NCBI GenBank assembly: GCA_910579615.1
Contig: CAJTUA010000004.1
Location: 62,001-126,000, forward strand
Reading direction: 5' to 3'
Length of the DNA stretch: 64,000 bases
DNA from: an uncultured Lachnospiraceae bacterium
GTDB taxonomy: Bacteria > Bacillota > Clostridia > Lachnospirales > Lachnospiraceae
The notes beneath the pieces were generated by a model. That model worked only from the letters and a program-made list of their open reading frames with translations. It searched no databases and had not been told where the DNA came from. How positions within the stretch are numbered: position 1 is the stretch's first letter; every line of letters starts with the position of its first letter. Below, piece by piece: positions 50,546 to 59,868 of this stretch. Made by a program: the position numbers and the translations under genes.

Positions 50546-51661
50546 ATGGAAAAAATACGACTTGGAATCATCGGAATGGGAAATATGGGAAGCGGGCATT
50601 TGCAGAATATCTTAGATGGCGGCTGCCCGAGTATTACCGCCACGGCATTTGCCGACACAAACCCGGAAAAATTAAGCCGCGCGGCAAAAAAACTGCCTTC
50701 TGCAGCATGTTTTCCCGATACGGTCTCCATGCTTGAAAGCGGTCTGGTGGACGCGGTTCTGATTGCGGTACCGCACTATGACCATCCAACCTGCGCGCTG
50801 GAATGTTTTCAGCGCGGCATCCACGTCATCACAGAAAAGCCTGCGGGTGTTTATCTGCGGCAGGTGCGCGAGATGAACGAGGCGGCGCGCAAATCCGGCG
50901 TTGTCTTTGCCATCATGTTCAACCAGCGCACGAACCCGCTCTTTTTGCGCGCAAAAGAAATCGTACAGGGCGGGCTGCTCGGCGCGCCAAAGCGCCTTAT
51001 CTGGATTGTCACAAACTGGTACCGCACCCAGTCCTACTACGATTCGGGTGATTGGCGTGCAACCTGGGGCGGCGAGGGCGGCGGCGTTTTATTAAACCAG
51101 GCTCCGCACAACCTCGACCTCTGGCAGTGGATTTTCGGCATTCCGCAACGCATCCGCGCATTCTGCAGCTTCGGTAAATACCACAACATTGATGTGGAGG
51201 ACGACGTTACCATTTACGGCGAATACGGCAACGGCGCGACGGCAGTTTTTGTTTCCACTACGGGCGAAGCGCCGGGCACGAACCGCCTCGAGATTTCCGG
51301 CGACCTTGGGAAATTGGTTTTGGAAAACGGCAAGCTGAAATGGTGGAAGCTTAAAGCACCGGAACGCGAATTCTGCTTTTCGCAGAAAGAAGGCTTTTAC
51401 GAGGCTCCGTTTACTTATGAGGAATACTCCGCCCCGGCACCGGATGGACACCCAATAGTCCTTGAAAATTTCGCCCATTCGATTTTAAATGGCACGGAAC
51501 TGATTGCTCAGGGCGAGGAGGGCATCCGCTCCCTGTCCATCTCCAACGCCGCCTACCTCTCCACATGGACAAACGACTGGGTGGAGCTTCCGGGTAACGA
51601 GGCATTGTTTGAAAAATACCTGGGCGAATCCTGCGCAAAGGAAAGCCGTAAAAAAAAATGA
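50546..51661 (+). CDS. Gfo/Idh/MocA-family NAD(P)-dependent oxidoreductase
   Basis: A 371-residue dehydrogenase. The Rossmann start is LGIIGMGNMGSGHLQNI, the EKPAG motif (VITEKPAGVYLRQ) carries the conserved lysine, and the catalytic region includes GGGVLLNQAPHNLDLWQWI with the conserved His and Asp. It oxidises or reduces a sugar or polyol with bound nicotinamide. AAAGGA lies upstream of the ATG. With the preceding isomerase gene it forms a two-gene sugar-processing operon opposite the AraC regulator. No transporter is attached. Confidence 0.9.
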   Translation: MEKIRLGIIGMGNMGSGHLQNILDGGCPSITATAFADTNPEKLSRAAKKLPSAACFPDTVSMLESGLVDAVLIAVPHYDHPTCALECFQRGIHVITEKPAGVYLRQVREMNEAARKSGVVFAIMFNQRTNPLFLRAKEIVQGGLLGAPKRLIWIVTNWYRTQSYYDSGDWRATWGGEGGGVLLNQAPHNLDLWQWIFGIPQRIRAFCSFGKYHNIDVEDDVTIYGEYGNGATAVFVSTTGEAPGTNRLEISGDLGKLVLENGKLKWWKLKAPEREFCFSQKEGFYEAPFTYEEYSAPAPDGHPIVLENFAHSILNGTELIAQGEEGIRSLSISNAAYLSTWTNDWVELPGNEALFEKYLGESCAKESRKKK

Positions 51662-51742
51662 CACCGTCCGGGGCTGATACAGCGGAGGCGCTGCGGGCGC
51701 GTTGGCGGGTCAGATGGTAATATCCATCTCCCCGCCCGCCTG

Positions 51743-52693
51743 TCACTCGTTCCCGCAGACGCGGCGGCTTAATTCCAATACCCTTTTCTGCGCCGCGATA
51801 ATTTCTTCCTCCCGCCCTTCAAAGCGTTCGATGTCCTCGCACACAAAAACCAGCACCCGGTAGGCGAGATTGGCAAGAAAACGTTCCACGACCGCGCCCG
51901 ACGCGCCACAAAGCGCCGCTGTCAGCGTGGCGTTATCAAGGTTGCGCAACAATACCTGGATTTCAAAATCCCCCAATGTTACCAACTCCTCCATCAGCCC
52001 TGTCCGCCCGGAAAACAGCGTCTTTTCGCGGTATTTTCCAATCAGGGCAAAACGGTCTGGCACCTTGCGCAATGCCTCCCCCATTTCTCCGATTTTTTCC
52101 AAATACCCCATCCCGACACGGGAGGCGGCCTCCTCCTGTATCGACGCCTTGCTTTCCCCTGCAACAATCATGGCAAGCACCCGCACAATCATCCTGCCCT
52201 CCGCCTGTTCGGATTCCGGAAGTGTTCCCGCATAATTTTCAAGCAGCCCGGCTATCCGCTCCGGCATTTGCTGTGCCATCATGGATTCCATGAAAAAATT
52301 CACGGCAAAGGGCAAAAAGCTGCTCTCCCCCTTATCTTCCGCCACCTTTTCCTTCATTGCAAGCAGCCCCTGCTGCCTGCTGACCTCTGCAAGTGCAAGC
52401 AGCTTTGCCGCTGTCTCCGCCATGCGCAGCTTTGCCCTGTCATATTCCCCCGTGCGCTCTAGCTCTCTCGTCCTTCGCCCCACAAGCTCGTCAATGCTGC
52501 ATTCAAAAAAATCCGCGAGCGCCCAGAGCATCTCGATATTCGGGTTGGCAAGATTGCGCTCCCATTTGGACACCGCCGCCGGGCTAATGCAGAGCACACC
52601 CGCAAGCTGTTCCTGTGTCATTCCCTTTGCCACGCGCAGGGAGTAAATCTTGCCGCCCATTGCGACGGTGTAATTTTCCGTGTGATGTTCCAT
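51743..52693 (-). CDS. XRE-family regulator with large C-terminal domain
   Basis: A 316-residue protein. Residues about 12-75 hold a HTH_3 domain (SLRVAKGMTQEQLAGVLCIS, AAVSKWERNLANPNIEML). The remaining 240 residues are all helical, without known motifs, and resemble the repeat-helical sensing parts of Firmicute XRE regulators. The ATG at 52693 has AAAAGGAGAGGGG upstream. It stands alone and is convergent with the dehydrogenase gene. The leader (52694-52980) contains partial palindromes such as TTGTCCGGGTATTGTCC-like sequence but no gene. Confidence 0.82.
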   Translation of the reverse strand: MEHHTENYTVAMGGKIYSLRVAKGMTQEQLAGVLCISPAAVSKWERNLANPNIEMLWALADFFECSIDELVGRRTRELERTGEYDRAKLRMAETAAKLLALAEVSRQQGLLAMKEKVAEDKGESSFLPFAVNFFMESMMAQQMPERIAGLLENYAGTLPESEQAEGRMIVRVLAMIVAGESKASIQEEAASRVGMGYLEKIGEMGEALRKVPDRFALIGKYREKTLFSGRTGLMEELVTLGDFEIQVLLRNLDNATLTAALCGASGAVVERFLANLAYRVLVFVCEDIERFEGREEEIIAAQKRVLELSRRVCGNE

Positions 52694-52980
52694 AATCCCC
52701 TCTCCTTTTTCTGCCAGACAACATTTTTCCATGCAAAAGTGTCCGGGTATTGTCCAAAAACGCATTCCTGCGTTCTGTACACCCCCGCAGAAAACAGTTT
52801 CCAGACACAGCCCAGGACAGCCGAACGCACATTTCTTTCGGCTTCCTCTGCATGTTTCTGATTATCAACAGCATAACAGACAGGGGCGGGGTAAGTCAAA
52901 GGATAATCCGTCGGATTTTTTTCCTGTAGGTTGAAAAGTGTTTTGCCAAAGAACCACTCCCGTTAAAATTTTCCATATCA

Positions 52981-55900
52981 TCAAAACGGCTCCACATAAA
53001 AATCCTTCACATACGCACTGCCGTTTTCATCCCAGTCAAACAGCAGGCACGCAAACCCGATTTGCCCGTATTCCGAGCCTGCCCATGGGACGAGGTATTC
53101 CTTTGCAAGCAGGTAATCCTTCCCATCCTGCGTGATAATCTCAAAGTGGACGTAGCCGCGGCCGTCCCCGCCAAAAGGTTCGTTTCCATCCCGCCAGCCC
53201 GGCATCTCCTCATCCAGAAAAGAGGCATATTCCCTGCTGCCAGTTACCGTAAAACGCACTTCCCTCCCATCCTGCTCCAACACCGCACGGCAGGTTTGGG
53301 TTTGGTTTGTCTCATACACCGAAACGCGGTAACCGCTTGTCATCGTATCAGCCCATCCGGCATCCGACGGAAGTTCCCGTTCCACAATTTCAGCTTCGCG
53401 GTACTGTAGCATTTGTCCAATCGCAAATGCATAGAACCTGGCACCTCTGGTATCCCCCTCCAAAAACAGTTCCGTAAAACCGTCATGATCCACATCACCT
53501 GCCGTAACTGAAACAGCTATGATACAATCCAGATCTGCATATTGGAATCCTTTGTGCCAGAAAGCCTCCCCGTTCATGCTCCCCCAGAACTCCACACCGG
53601 TTTTTCTTTCCCAGACGACATTATCCATCGCTACGTTCCGGTTCAAAGCAAAAAAGCAGTCTGCCGTTCCATTTTGGTCGAAATCCCCAAAACAAATCTC
53701 TGAAACCCAATCCCCCTTTGCGACGGTCATTCCCTGCTCCCGAAACCGCGCATACCAGTCTGCTGCTTCCTGTTCGCCAATACCCTGTTTTGCCGCTTTC
53801 TGTTTCCATTCCACTAAAAATTTTTCCTCAATCTCTTCCTGCGGCCATACTACTTTGCTCTGGTCAAAATCAACAGAAAAACCCTGGTAAGATTCCTCCA
53901 GTTTCTCATACCACGTCTGCCCAGTTTCTGCCTCGTCCTTCAGAACAAACCAGCAAAATCTTGCGGTTCCTTTCTGCCATCCATCAAATGCCCTGTCCGC
54001 AGCACTCATATATTCTTCCGCATTTGTTACCCTGACATCCGAAAACTCTCCTGGTGCATATGTCACTTCTGTCATGCCCGCAGGCGCAGGATCATATTCG
54101 GTCTCCATCGAAGCCAGGGAGCGTTCCATAAGCTTCCCATCCTGCAGTTCCCAGACCCATTGGCTCTCGTAATAGTGTATTGCGCCATTCCGGATTAAGT
54201 CAAGAAAGATATAGCTTTTCTGCCCGGTCTGCGGATTTTTATATACTGGGGTAAATGACGTGATAATGTCCGCCTGGGAATCATATTCATCCCGGAGTGT
54301 GCGGGCACATAAAGACAAAGCTGTGCCATCCTCTGACACTTCATAAATATGGGAATATGTGTAAATCCCAGTGCCCTGGCAGGAGGCTGAGATTAACTCA
54401 AGCCTCCCGTTCTGATCCAAATCGGTAACGGTATATAGGAAATCCTCTTCCTCCCAAAGCTCCTTTTTACTTAAAATCAGGTTTAGCTGATTCTCCAACG
54501 CCGTTTGGCGCAGCTTCCATGCATCTTCCCATGCATCCATATCCTGTATGTCAAAATCTGCAAACGGGGAATACTCTGCTTTCATATACCTTGCTTCATA
54601 CGCCTGAATGATTGCCTGCGCTTCCTCCTGCGTAATCTTCGACATTTCATCGGTCTGCGCATCTCCTCCGGCAACGGTAATCCCCCCAAAATCATCTACA
54701 ATCTTCCAGATTGTGGAAAGTGTCCCGTCCTGCAATACGCGGTAATAGTTCCATTCACTGTTGCCCGCTCCCGAAGAACCTTCATTCGCAAAAACATAGC
54801 TACCGTCTTCATCTTTTGTGAGATAATAGCGGCTGCGCTCCCAACCGGAGAAAATCTGCCACGGCTTGCCGTCCTTCATCATATACGCCTGGAAAACCTG
54901 CCGGTCTGCAAATTCGTCGCCTGCAATCGCCCCGATCAGAAGTTCCTCTTTTCCGTCACCGTCTAAGTCCAGAAACGCATAGCCGACATTTTCCAGCGCG
55001 TTTCCGTCGTAGCAGTAGCGGGCAAGGATGCTAAGCCCTGTCCTGTCAAGCTCCTCTGCATCCCATTTTTCCTCCAATGCGATGTAGTACCGATTCAGGA
55101 CTGATGCATATTGGACAGTCAGGGAATCCGGATTCGGCAAATCCCTGTCGCCGTCTTCCGACTGCCCGTCTCCGTCTATGCCCGGCGCACTGCCACCGTC
55201 ATTCCCATTCGGTGTACCTGCGCTACCCTGTCCGGAGAGCCCTGCATTTCCTTCGGTTTTCCCTCCCGTGTTGCCAGCTTCTCTTTCCACATTGCCCGCT
55301 TCGCCTTGTGCCCCCTCATTCTTGCTTCCGCTTGAAGCCTCCGCATCCCTTCTGCCCGGGTTTAGCCCAAGCCCAATGCCGACCGCCGCCACCAAAACAA
55401 GCAGCAGAATGGCAAATCCCTTTTTCGGCCTGCGATAAGATAATACATTTTTCACTCTACTCTTCACCTCATTTCCACCAAATGCCGCAAGCAGGCTAAT
55501 CTCATCCGCCTCCCGCGCCATTTGCAATAGTGTACTGGAATATTCCTTTTTAATTTCTGCTCCCAACAGTTCCACAACCCGCTCGTCGCAGGACATTTCC
55601 ATATCCTCGCACATTTTCTTAAATGCAAGCCAAACGAGCGGATGGAACCAATAAATACTTACCAGAAACAGCGCCGCCGCCTTGATAAGCGGATCCCTCC
55701 TGCGGATATGGACCCGTTCATGGCACAGCACATATCTTCTTGCCTCCCCGGATAATCCTGTGGCAAGATAGATTGCCGGCCGAAAAATCCCATCCACGAA
55801 GGATGCCGCCACCTGTTCCGTTTCGTACACGCCTTCCTCCACGCGCACGGCACCAAGCAATTTTTTCCGGAAACAGCGCATCGAGCGCGCCCACACAGCC

Positions 55901-56664
55901 CAGAACACCAAAATTCCGGCAAACCAGACCACGCAGAGCAGAGATAAAATCCCCGTGCGCACATCCGTTATGCCCCATTTTTCCGCCAGACCTGCAAGCC
56001 AGGAGCCATCCTTCCCATCAGTCACTCCTTCCGGCCTCCGGACATTTTCGGTCTCGGCCGGACTGCCAAACACAGGCGTATCCTTTGTGCCGGCGGCATC
56101 CCTTTCTCCGACAAAGCGTCCCGTACCTGTCAGAATCCCGATTCCTCCCGGCACGTTGGCATCTTCCTTTTGTTTCCCTGCTTCTGCCCTGTCAGGCACT
56201 CCTGTGGCACCGCCCTGCGCACCGGTTTCCTTCCCGGCAGACACCCCGGCATTGTTCCCCGACGCTGCACCTTCCAACTCCCCAGTTTTATCCGATTCCT
56301 TATCCGCGTCCACAATGCCGGAATTTCCGACCTGCGCGCCATCCGTACCGTTATTCCTTCTGCCGTCTTCCCCGGCAAACGGTACGTTTCCTGCGCGCTG
56401 CACAAGCAGAGGGTCTGCCGCACGCATTTCTGTAATCTTTTCTTCTCCCTCCAAAGCCGTATCTGCATACAGGGCATCCGGAACCAGGCTGAAGGGGCTC
56501 TCAATCCCGACAGGACATGCCAAACGCAGGAATACAACACTCCACAGCAGATAGCTGTAGCGCTTCGGAAAACGGGACAACAGCCGCCTTACCAACAGGA
56601 CAACCAAAATCACGTAGGCCGAAACCAATCCCATATTCGATACCGTTAAAAACACTGCTCTCAT
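52981..56664 (-). CDS. BlaR1-like M56 sensor protease with giant extracellular domain
   Basis: A 1,227-residue membrane protein. Helices lie at about 8-25 and 38-50, a low-complexity Gly/Ala/Glu/Lys linker spans about 70-225, and a helix spans about 237-257. The M56 zinc protease site is LCHERVHIRRRD (H315, E316, H319), with a further ligand in EMSCDERVV and a last helix at about 415-432. About 795 residues outside the cell follow, with no penicillin-binding SxxK/SxN sensor. Instead there are several Asp-rich motifs: DLDGDGKEELLIG, DLDQNGRLELIS, DFDQNGTADCFF and DVDHDGFTELFL, resembling FG-GAP/EF-hand calcium loops. By homology with BlaR1/MecR1 the protease would cleave the BlaI repressor on a signal, here perhaps a cell-envelope or metal signal. 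Confidence 0.85.
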   Translation of the reverse strand: MRAVFLTVSNMGLVSAYVILVVLLVRRLLSRFPKRYSYLLWSVVFLRLACPVGIESPFSLVPDALYADTALEGEEKITEMRAADPLLVQRAGNVPFAGEDGRRNNGTDGAQVGNSGIVDADKESDKTGELEGAASGNNAGVSAGKETGAQGGATGVPDRAEAGKQKEDANVPGGIGILTGTGRFVGERDAAGTKDTPVFGSPAETENVRRPEGVTDGKDGSWLAGLAEKWGITDVRTGILSLLCVVWFAGILVFWAVWARSMRCFRKKLLGAVRVEEGVYETEQVAASFVDGIFRPAIYLATGLSGEARRYVLCHERVHIRRRDPLIKAAALFLVSIYWFHPLVWLAFKKMCEDMEMSCDERVVELLGAEIKKEYSSTLLQMAREADEISLLAAFGGNEVKSRVKNVLSYRRPKKGFAILLLVLVAAVGIGLGLNPGRRDAEASSGSKNEGAQGEAGNVEREAGNTGGKTEGNAGLSGQGSAGTPNGNDGGSAPGIDGDGQSEDGDRDLPNPDSLTVQYASVLNRYYIALEEKWDAEELDRTGLSILARYCYDGNALENVGYAFLDLDGDGKEELLIGAIAGDEFADRQVFQAYMMKDGKPWQIFSGWERSRYYLTKDEDGSYVFANEGSSGAGNSEWNYYRVLQDGTLSTIWKIVDDFGGITVAGGDAQTDEMSKITQEEAQAIIQAYEARYMKAEYSPFADFDIQDMDAWEDAWKLRQTALENQLNLILSKKELWEEEDFLYTVTDLDQNGRLELISASCQGTGIYTYSHIYEVSEDGTALSLCARTLRDEYDSQADIITSFTPVYKNPQTGQKSYIFLDLIRNGAIHYYESQWVWELQDGKLMERSLASMETEYDPAPAGMTEVTYAPGEFSDVRVTNAEEYMSAADRAFDGWQKGTARFCWFVLKDEAETGQTWYEKLEESYQGFSVDFDQSKVVWPQEEIEEKFLVEWKQKAAKQGIGEQEAADWYARFREQGMTVAKGDWVSEICFGDFDQNGTADCFFALNRNVAMDNVVWERKTGVEFWGSMNGEAFWHKGFQYADLDCIIAVSVTAGDVDHDGFTELFLEGDTRGARFYAFAIGQMLQYREAEIVERELPSDAGWADTMTSGYRVSVYETNQTQTCRAVLEQDGREVRFTVTGSREYASFLDEEMPGWRDGNEPFGGDGRGYVHFEIITQDGKDYLLAKEYLVPWAGSEYGQIGFACLLFDWDENGSAYVKDFYVEPF

Positions 56665-56794
56665 TTTGACACCCCCATACAAGCCACTGTCCCATTTTGA
56701 TATATCCCGCGACGCATATCTGCTTCTTCCTTACACGTTATGTATCCCATCGTCCGGTTCCCAAAACCGCTTTCTATCACGGCAGGCAGAGCGC

Positions 56795-57172
56795 TTACGG
56801 TTCCTCATAATCATCAATCATCCGCTGGATTTCATCCACCTGCTGCCTGGAAAGCTTCTTGCGGCTCATAAACGCCGCAATCATCTTTGGAAGCGACCCC
56901 CCGTAGGTCTCCTGCACAAAACGCTCCCCGCGGTGTTGGTCGTAGCTCTCCCGGTCAATCTTCGCACTCACCTGACAATCCCGGTTCTCAAACAACCCCT
57001 GGTCGCAGAGTTTTTTCAAGAAGGTATAGGTCGTTGACTTCTTCCAGCCAAAGCGCTCGTCACAGAGTTTCACCAGTTCTCCCGAGCCAACCGGCTCATT
57101 CTCCCATATCACATCGGCAAACTTGCGCTCTGCCTCCGTCATGCTGTACCATTCTTTCTTTTCTTCTGCCAT
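56795..57172 (-). CDS. BlaI/MecI-family repressor
   Basis: A 125-residue winged-helix repressor (penicillinase repressor family): EAERKFADVIWENEPVGSGE, then WKKSTTYTFLKKLCDQGLFE as recognition helix region, and a C-terminal dimerisation part. The ATG at 57172 has GGAGG six bases upstream; an ATG 12 bases earlier is less likely. It is followed after 130 bases by the M56 sensor protease, the classic repressor/antirepressor pair. No beta-lactamase gene is nearby, so the system may control itself and distant genes. Confidence 0.9.
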   Translation of the reverse strand: MAEEKKEWYSMTEAERKFADVIWENEPVGSGELVKLCDERFGWKKSTTYTFLKKLCDQGLFENRDCQVSAKIDRESYDQHRGERFVQETYGGSLPKMIAAFMSRKKLSRQQVDEIQRMIDDYEEP

Positions 57173-57242
57173 TTCTTCCTCCATTCTGCCATGCCAGAAC
57201 TAATTTTGCTATAGCCATACTAATTTTGTTTTCGAAAACAAG

Positions 57243-57299
57243 AGGTCGGTAAATTATAGACCCTGTATTAAGTCTATAACTTACCGACCGCTTTGTCAA
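57243..57299 (-). promoter_or_regulatory. Promoter and dyad operator of the BlaI-M56 operon
   Basis: On the minus strand TTGACA (57299-57294) with a 17-base spacer and TAGACT as -10. Across it lies a long dyad: GGTCGGTAAGTTATAGAC pairs with GTCTATAATTTACCGACC, with one mismatch. A second palindrome, TTGTTTTCGAAAACAA, sits about ten bases further downstream. These are good candidates for BlaI dimer sites. Confidence 0.6.
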
Positions 57300-57354
57300 G
57301 AAAAATTTATTTACTTTTTCCATGTTCCTTCTGGGGACAGTACCAGGATACAAA

Positions 57355-57392
57355 AAAGCGGTGTTCCCGAAGAACCCTTCCGCCCCTTTCGC
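57355..57392 (-). terminator. Terminator of the DegV gene
   Basis: On the minus strand GCGG-AAG-GGTTC, loop TTCG, GGAAC-A-CCGC, followed by TTTTTTG. It is a stable hairpin with a tetraloop and T tail, 20 bases past the stop codon. Confidence 0.85.
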
Positions 57393-57412
57393 CATTCCGG
57401 GCACTGCATCAC

Positions 57413-58246
57413 TTAATAAGCCACCACAATCCCACCGTCATTCGCGTACATGCTGCTCACGCCCGCCGCTTCTACGATGACCACATCGCGGAATGGCACC
57501 CGCTTTAGCACCTCGTCGCGCACAAACTCCGCGCGCGCCCTGCAATTGCAATGTGTTATCGCGAAAATACGGTTCTTTGCGTCCGTAATATCCTCCTCAA
57601 TATAACGAATCATTTTCATGAGCGCCTTCGTCATACCGCGCGCCTGGTCAAGCTTTTCAATCTTCCCCTCCACGCCGCACATCACCGGCTTGATGTTCAG
57701 CACGCTGCACAGCGCTGCCGTAATATTGCTCAGGCGTCCATTTTTCCGGAGATTGTCAAGCGATTCCAAAACAAACTTTGTCTTGAGCCTGTCGCGGAAT
57801 TTCCGGACACGTTCTGCCGTCTCCTCAAAGCTCGCGCCCGCCTCCTTCTCCTCTATCAGCTTCATGGCAATCAATGTCTGCCCCGCAGCTGCGGAGCGGG
57901 AATCAATCACCTCAATCTTTTTGTTCGGATGCTTCTCCAGATAGAGCATCTTCGCAAGCTCCGCCGCATTGTACGAGCCGCTCAGATGGGAGGAAAGTGT
58001 CACTACGTAAACTTCCTCTGCCCCCTCAAACGCATCCATGTACGCCTCCGGCGAAGGGCAGGCAGATTTCGGACATTCGCTGCACTCCTTCATCTTCTTT
58101 AAAAAACTTGCCTGGTCAAAGCTTTCATCGTCAACGACCGCTTCCGTGCCAAGGGAAAGCACCAACGGTACAACGCGGATGCGCTCATCCTTTTTCATAC
58201 TTTCTGTCAAATCTGTACAACTGTCACCTATGATTTTATACGACAT
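57413..58246 (-). CDS. DegV-family fatty-acid-binding protein
   Basis: A 277-residue cytosolic protein with the DegV two-domain fold: IIGDSCTDLTESM at the start (conserved DS-x-T/C-D), TLSSHLSGSYNAA (fatty-acid head-group site), then DSRSAAAGQ. Members bind fatty acids and, as FakB, hand them to the FakA kinase for phosphorylation and use in phospholipid synthesis; no fakA gene is nearby. The ATG at 58246 has TTGGAGG upstream. It is a single-gene unit. Confidence 0.9.
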   Translation of the reverse strand: MSYKIIGDSCTDLTESMKKDERIRVVPLVLSLGTEAVVDDESFDQASFLKKMKECSECPKSACPSPEAYMDAFEGAEEVYVVTLSSHLSGSYNAAELAKMLYLEKHPNKKIEVIDSRSAAAGQTLIAMKLIEEKEAGASFEETAERVRKFRDRLKTKFVLESLDNLRKNGRLSNITAALCSVLNIKPVMCGVEGKIEKLDQARGMTKALMKMIRYIEEDITDAKNRIFAITHCNCRARAEFVRDEVLKRVPFRDVVIVEAAGVSSMYANDGGIVVAY

Positions 58247-58408
58247 ATTTCCTCCAATCCCACGTTCCGACATATCCCGGATTCATCATGTGGTATTCGC
58301 TCACCATTTCATGTAGTTTTCAATACTATATTATATCTTTGCCATATTGTCAAGTGGTGAATTCAATTTTTCTTGCATATCTCCTAACGTTATGGCATAG
58401 TGCTTCTA

Positions 58409-58580
58409 TCCATTGATGCTGGTGATAAACTGGCAGCATATTTTGGTGGATTTCCAAGAAAAATACTTTGTGCGTTGTTGGTCACAAGATAACTGCCTGT
58501 GCCACGGCGGAAATCATTAACGAATATGAGGAAATTGTACAGGAGAGGACATTGTGCAGGAAATGATTCGCAGAAAGCAA
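58409..58580 (+). pseudogene. Remnant of a PIN-domain toxin gene
   Basis: Three short pieces in different frames line up as part of a COG1569-type PIN toxin: AAYFGGFPRKILCALLV, then ITACATAEIINEYEEIVQE, then QEMIRRKQGRK. There is no start, and frameshifts separate the pieces. Intact relatives are endoribonuclease toxins with a small antitoxin gene upstream, which is absent here. A 17-base imperfect duplication near 58530-58560 explains one frame change. The remaining bases of 58247-58408 hold nothing I recognise. Confidence 0.45.
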
Positions 58581-58611
58581 GGGCGCAAATTCATCCGCGG
58601 AATTTGCGCCC
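58581..58611 (-). terminator. Terminator of cysK
   Basis: GGGCGCAAATTC (58581-58592) pairs perfectly with GAATTTGCGCCC (58600-58611), ten bases past the cysK stop codon on the minus strand. The T tail is poor. Confidence 0.7.
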
Positions 58612-58620
58612 TTTCCGAAT

Positions 58621-59559
58621 TCATTCCTCACGGAACAAAGGCGTGGACAGATAGCGGTCGCCCGAATCTGGCAGCAGCACGACAATCGTCTTCCCTTTAT
58701 TTTCCGGGCGGGCTGCCAAAATTGATGCTGCCTTTAGCGCAGCACCGGAGGAAATCCCGACAAGGATACCCTCGCTGACCGCAAAGGCTTTTCCCTCGGC
58801 AAATGCGTCTTCATTCTTTATCGTCAGAATTTCATCGTAAATCTCTGTATTCAGAACCTCCGGAACAAAGCCTGCGCCGATGCCCTGAATTTTATGTGCG
58901 CCTGCCATCCCTCCGGAAAGTACCGGGCTTGCCTCCGGCTCCATCGCAACAATCTGGATGTCCATGTTCTTTTCTTTTAAATATTCCCCAACGCCGGTAA
59001 TCGTGCCTCCGGTTCCCACGCCTGCCACAAAAATATCCACCTTCCCGTCCGTCTGCTCCCAGATTTCCGGTCCGGTCGTCACCTTGTGCACTGCCGGGTT
59101 TGCCGGATTCACAAACTGCCCAAGAATGACCGAGCCCGGGATTTCCTCGTTCAGCTCCTCCGCCCTCTCGATGGCACCCTTCATCCCTTTTGCGCCCTCG
59201 GTCAGCACCAGCTTTGCGCCATAAGCCTTTAAAAGATTCCTCCGCTCCACACTCATCGTATCCGGCAGTGTCAGAATTGCCTGATACCCCTTCGCCGCCG
59301 CAACCGCCGCGATACCGATACCGGTATTGCCGCTTGTCGGCTCGATAATGGTTGCCCCTTCCTTTAAAATTCCTTTTTTCTCGGCATCCTCAATCATTGC
59401 AAGCGCAATCCTGTCCTTAACAGAACCCGCCGGATTCAGGTATTCCAATTTTGCGAGGATATTCACATCTGCAATCCCCGCTTTCCTCATATATCCGTTC
59501 AGTTTTAAAATCGGTGTGCCTCCAATCAATTCTGCTGCACTTTCTTTTATCTGGCTCAT
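58621..59559 (-). CDS. cysK: Cysteine synthase (O-acetylserine sulfhydrylase)
   Basis: A 312-residue PLP enzyme that makes cysteine from O-acetylserine and sulfide. The PLP lysine is in NPAGSVKDRIALAM (about residue 45), the substrate loop is PTSGNTGIGIA, the phosphate-binding glycines are GVGTGGTITGVG, and the serine near the end is in GISSGAALKAA. The ATG at 59559 (MSQIKES) has GGAG seven bases upstream; an ATG six bases earlier is too close to it. A strong dyad lies in the upstream region. No cysE lies adjacent. Confidence 0.93.
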   Translation of the reverse strand: MSQIKESAAELIGGTPILKLNGYMRKAGIADVNILAKLEYLNPAGSVKDRIALAMIEDAEKKGILKEGATIIEPTSGNTGIGIAAVAAAKGYQAILTLPDTMSVERRNLLKAYGAKLVLTEGAKGMKGAIERAEELNEEIPGSVILGQFVNPANPAVHKVTTGPEIWEQTDGKVDIFVAGVGTGGTITGVGEYLKEKNMDIQIVAMEPEASPVLSGGMAGAHKIQGIGAGFVPEVLNTEIYDEILTIKNEDAFAEGKAFAVSEGILVGISSGAALKAASILAARPENKGKTIVVLLPDSGDRYLSTPLFREE

Positions 59560-59637
59560 ACCCATACTCCTTTCCCGGATATTACAGACAATACGCGCCA
59601 CGCCGGCGAAATGCCTGAATCCTAACATTTTTGACAT

Positions 59638-59674
59638 ACCTATCGGGATTTTAAATCCTACTCTTTTGATAGGT
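59638..59674. promoter_or_regulatory. Nested dyad upstream of cysK
   Basis: ACCTATC (59638-59644) and GATAGGT (59668-59674) enclose GGATTTTAAATCC, itself nearly palindromic. The dyad lies about 80-115 bases upstream of the start and is a candidate operator for a sulfur-responsive Rrf2/CymR-type or LysR regulator. It does not match a known riboswitch that I can recognise. Confidence 0.45.
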
Positions 59675-59868
59675 TTTATTTCCATATGATTATATCGCCA
59701 GAATCCGTTCCTGTCAATCCCTCTTCTGGATTTTATTGTCCTTTGATACTTATGTTGCCATAAATAACTTATTTGCTTTTTCTGGTGCGGGCAGCCCTGC
59801 CATAAACCGGACAGGAGGAATGTTTTTTCTCCACAACTCACCGTGCGGGGCGTGTGCTGCAAAGTAGC

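Noticed and set aside
52981..57172. Beta-lactam resistance cassette
   Set aside because: Repressor and M56 protease are present, but there is no beta-lactamase or PBP2a gene and the sensor lacks penicillin-binding motifs.
59638..59674. Riboswitch upstream of cysK
   Set aside because: Only a short dyad is present; no S-box, T-box or other multi-helix leader pattern could be recognised.
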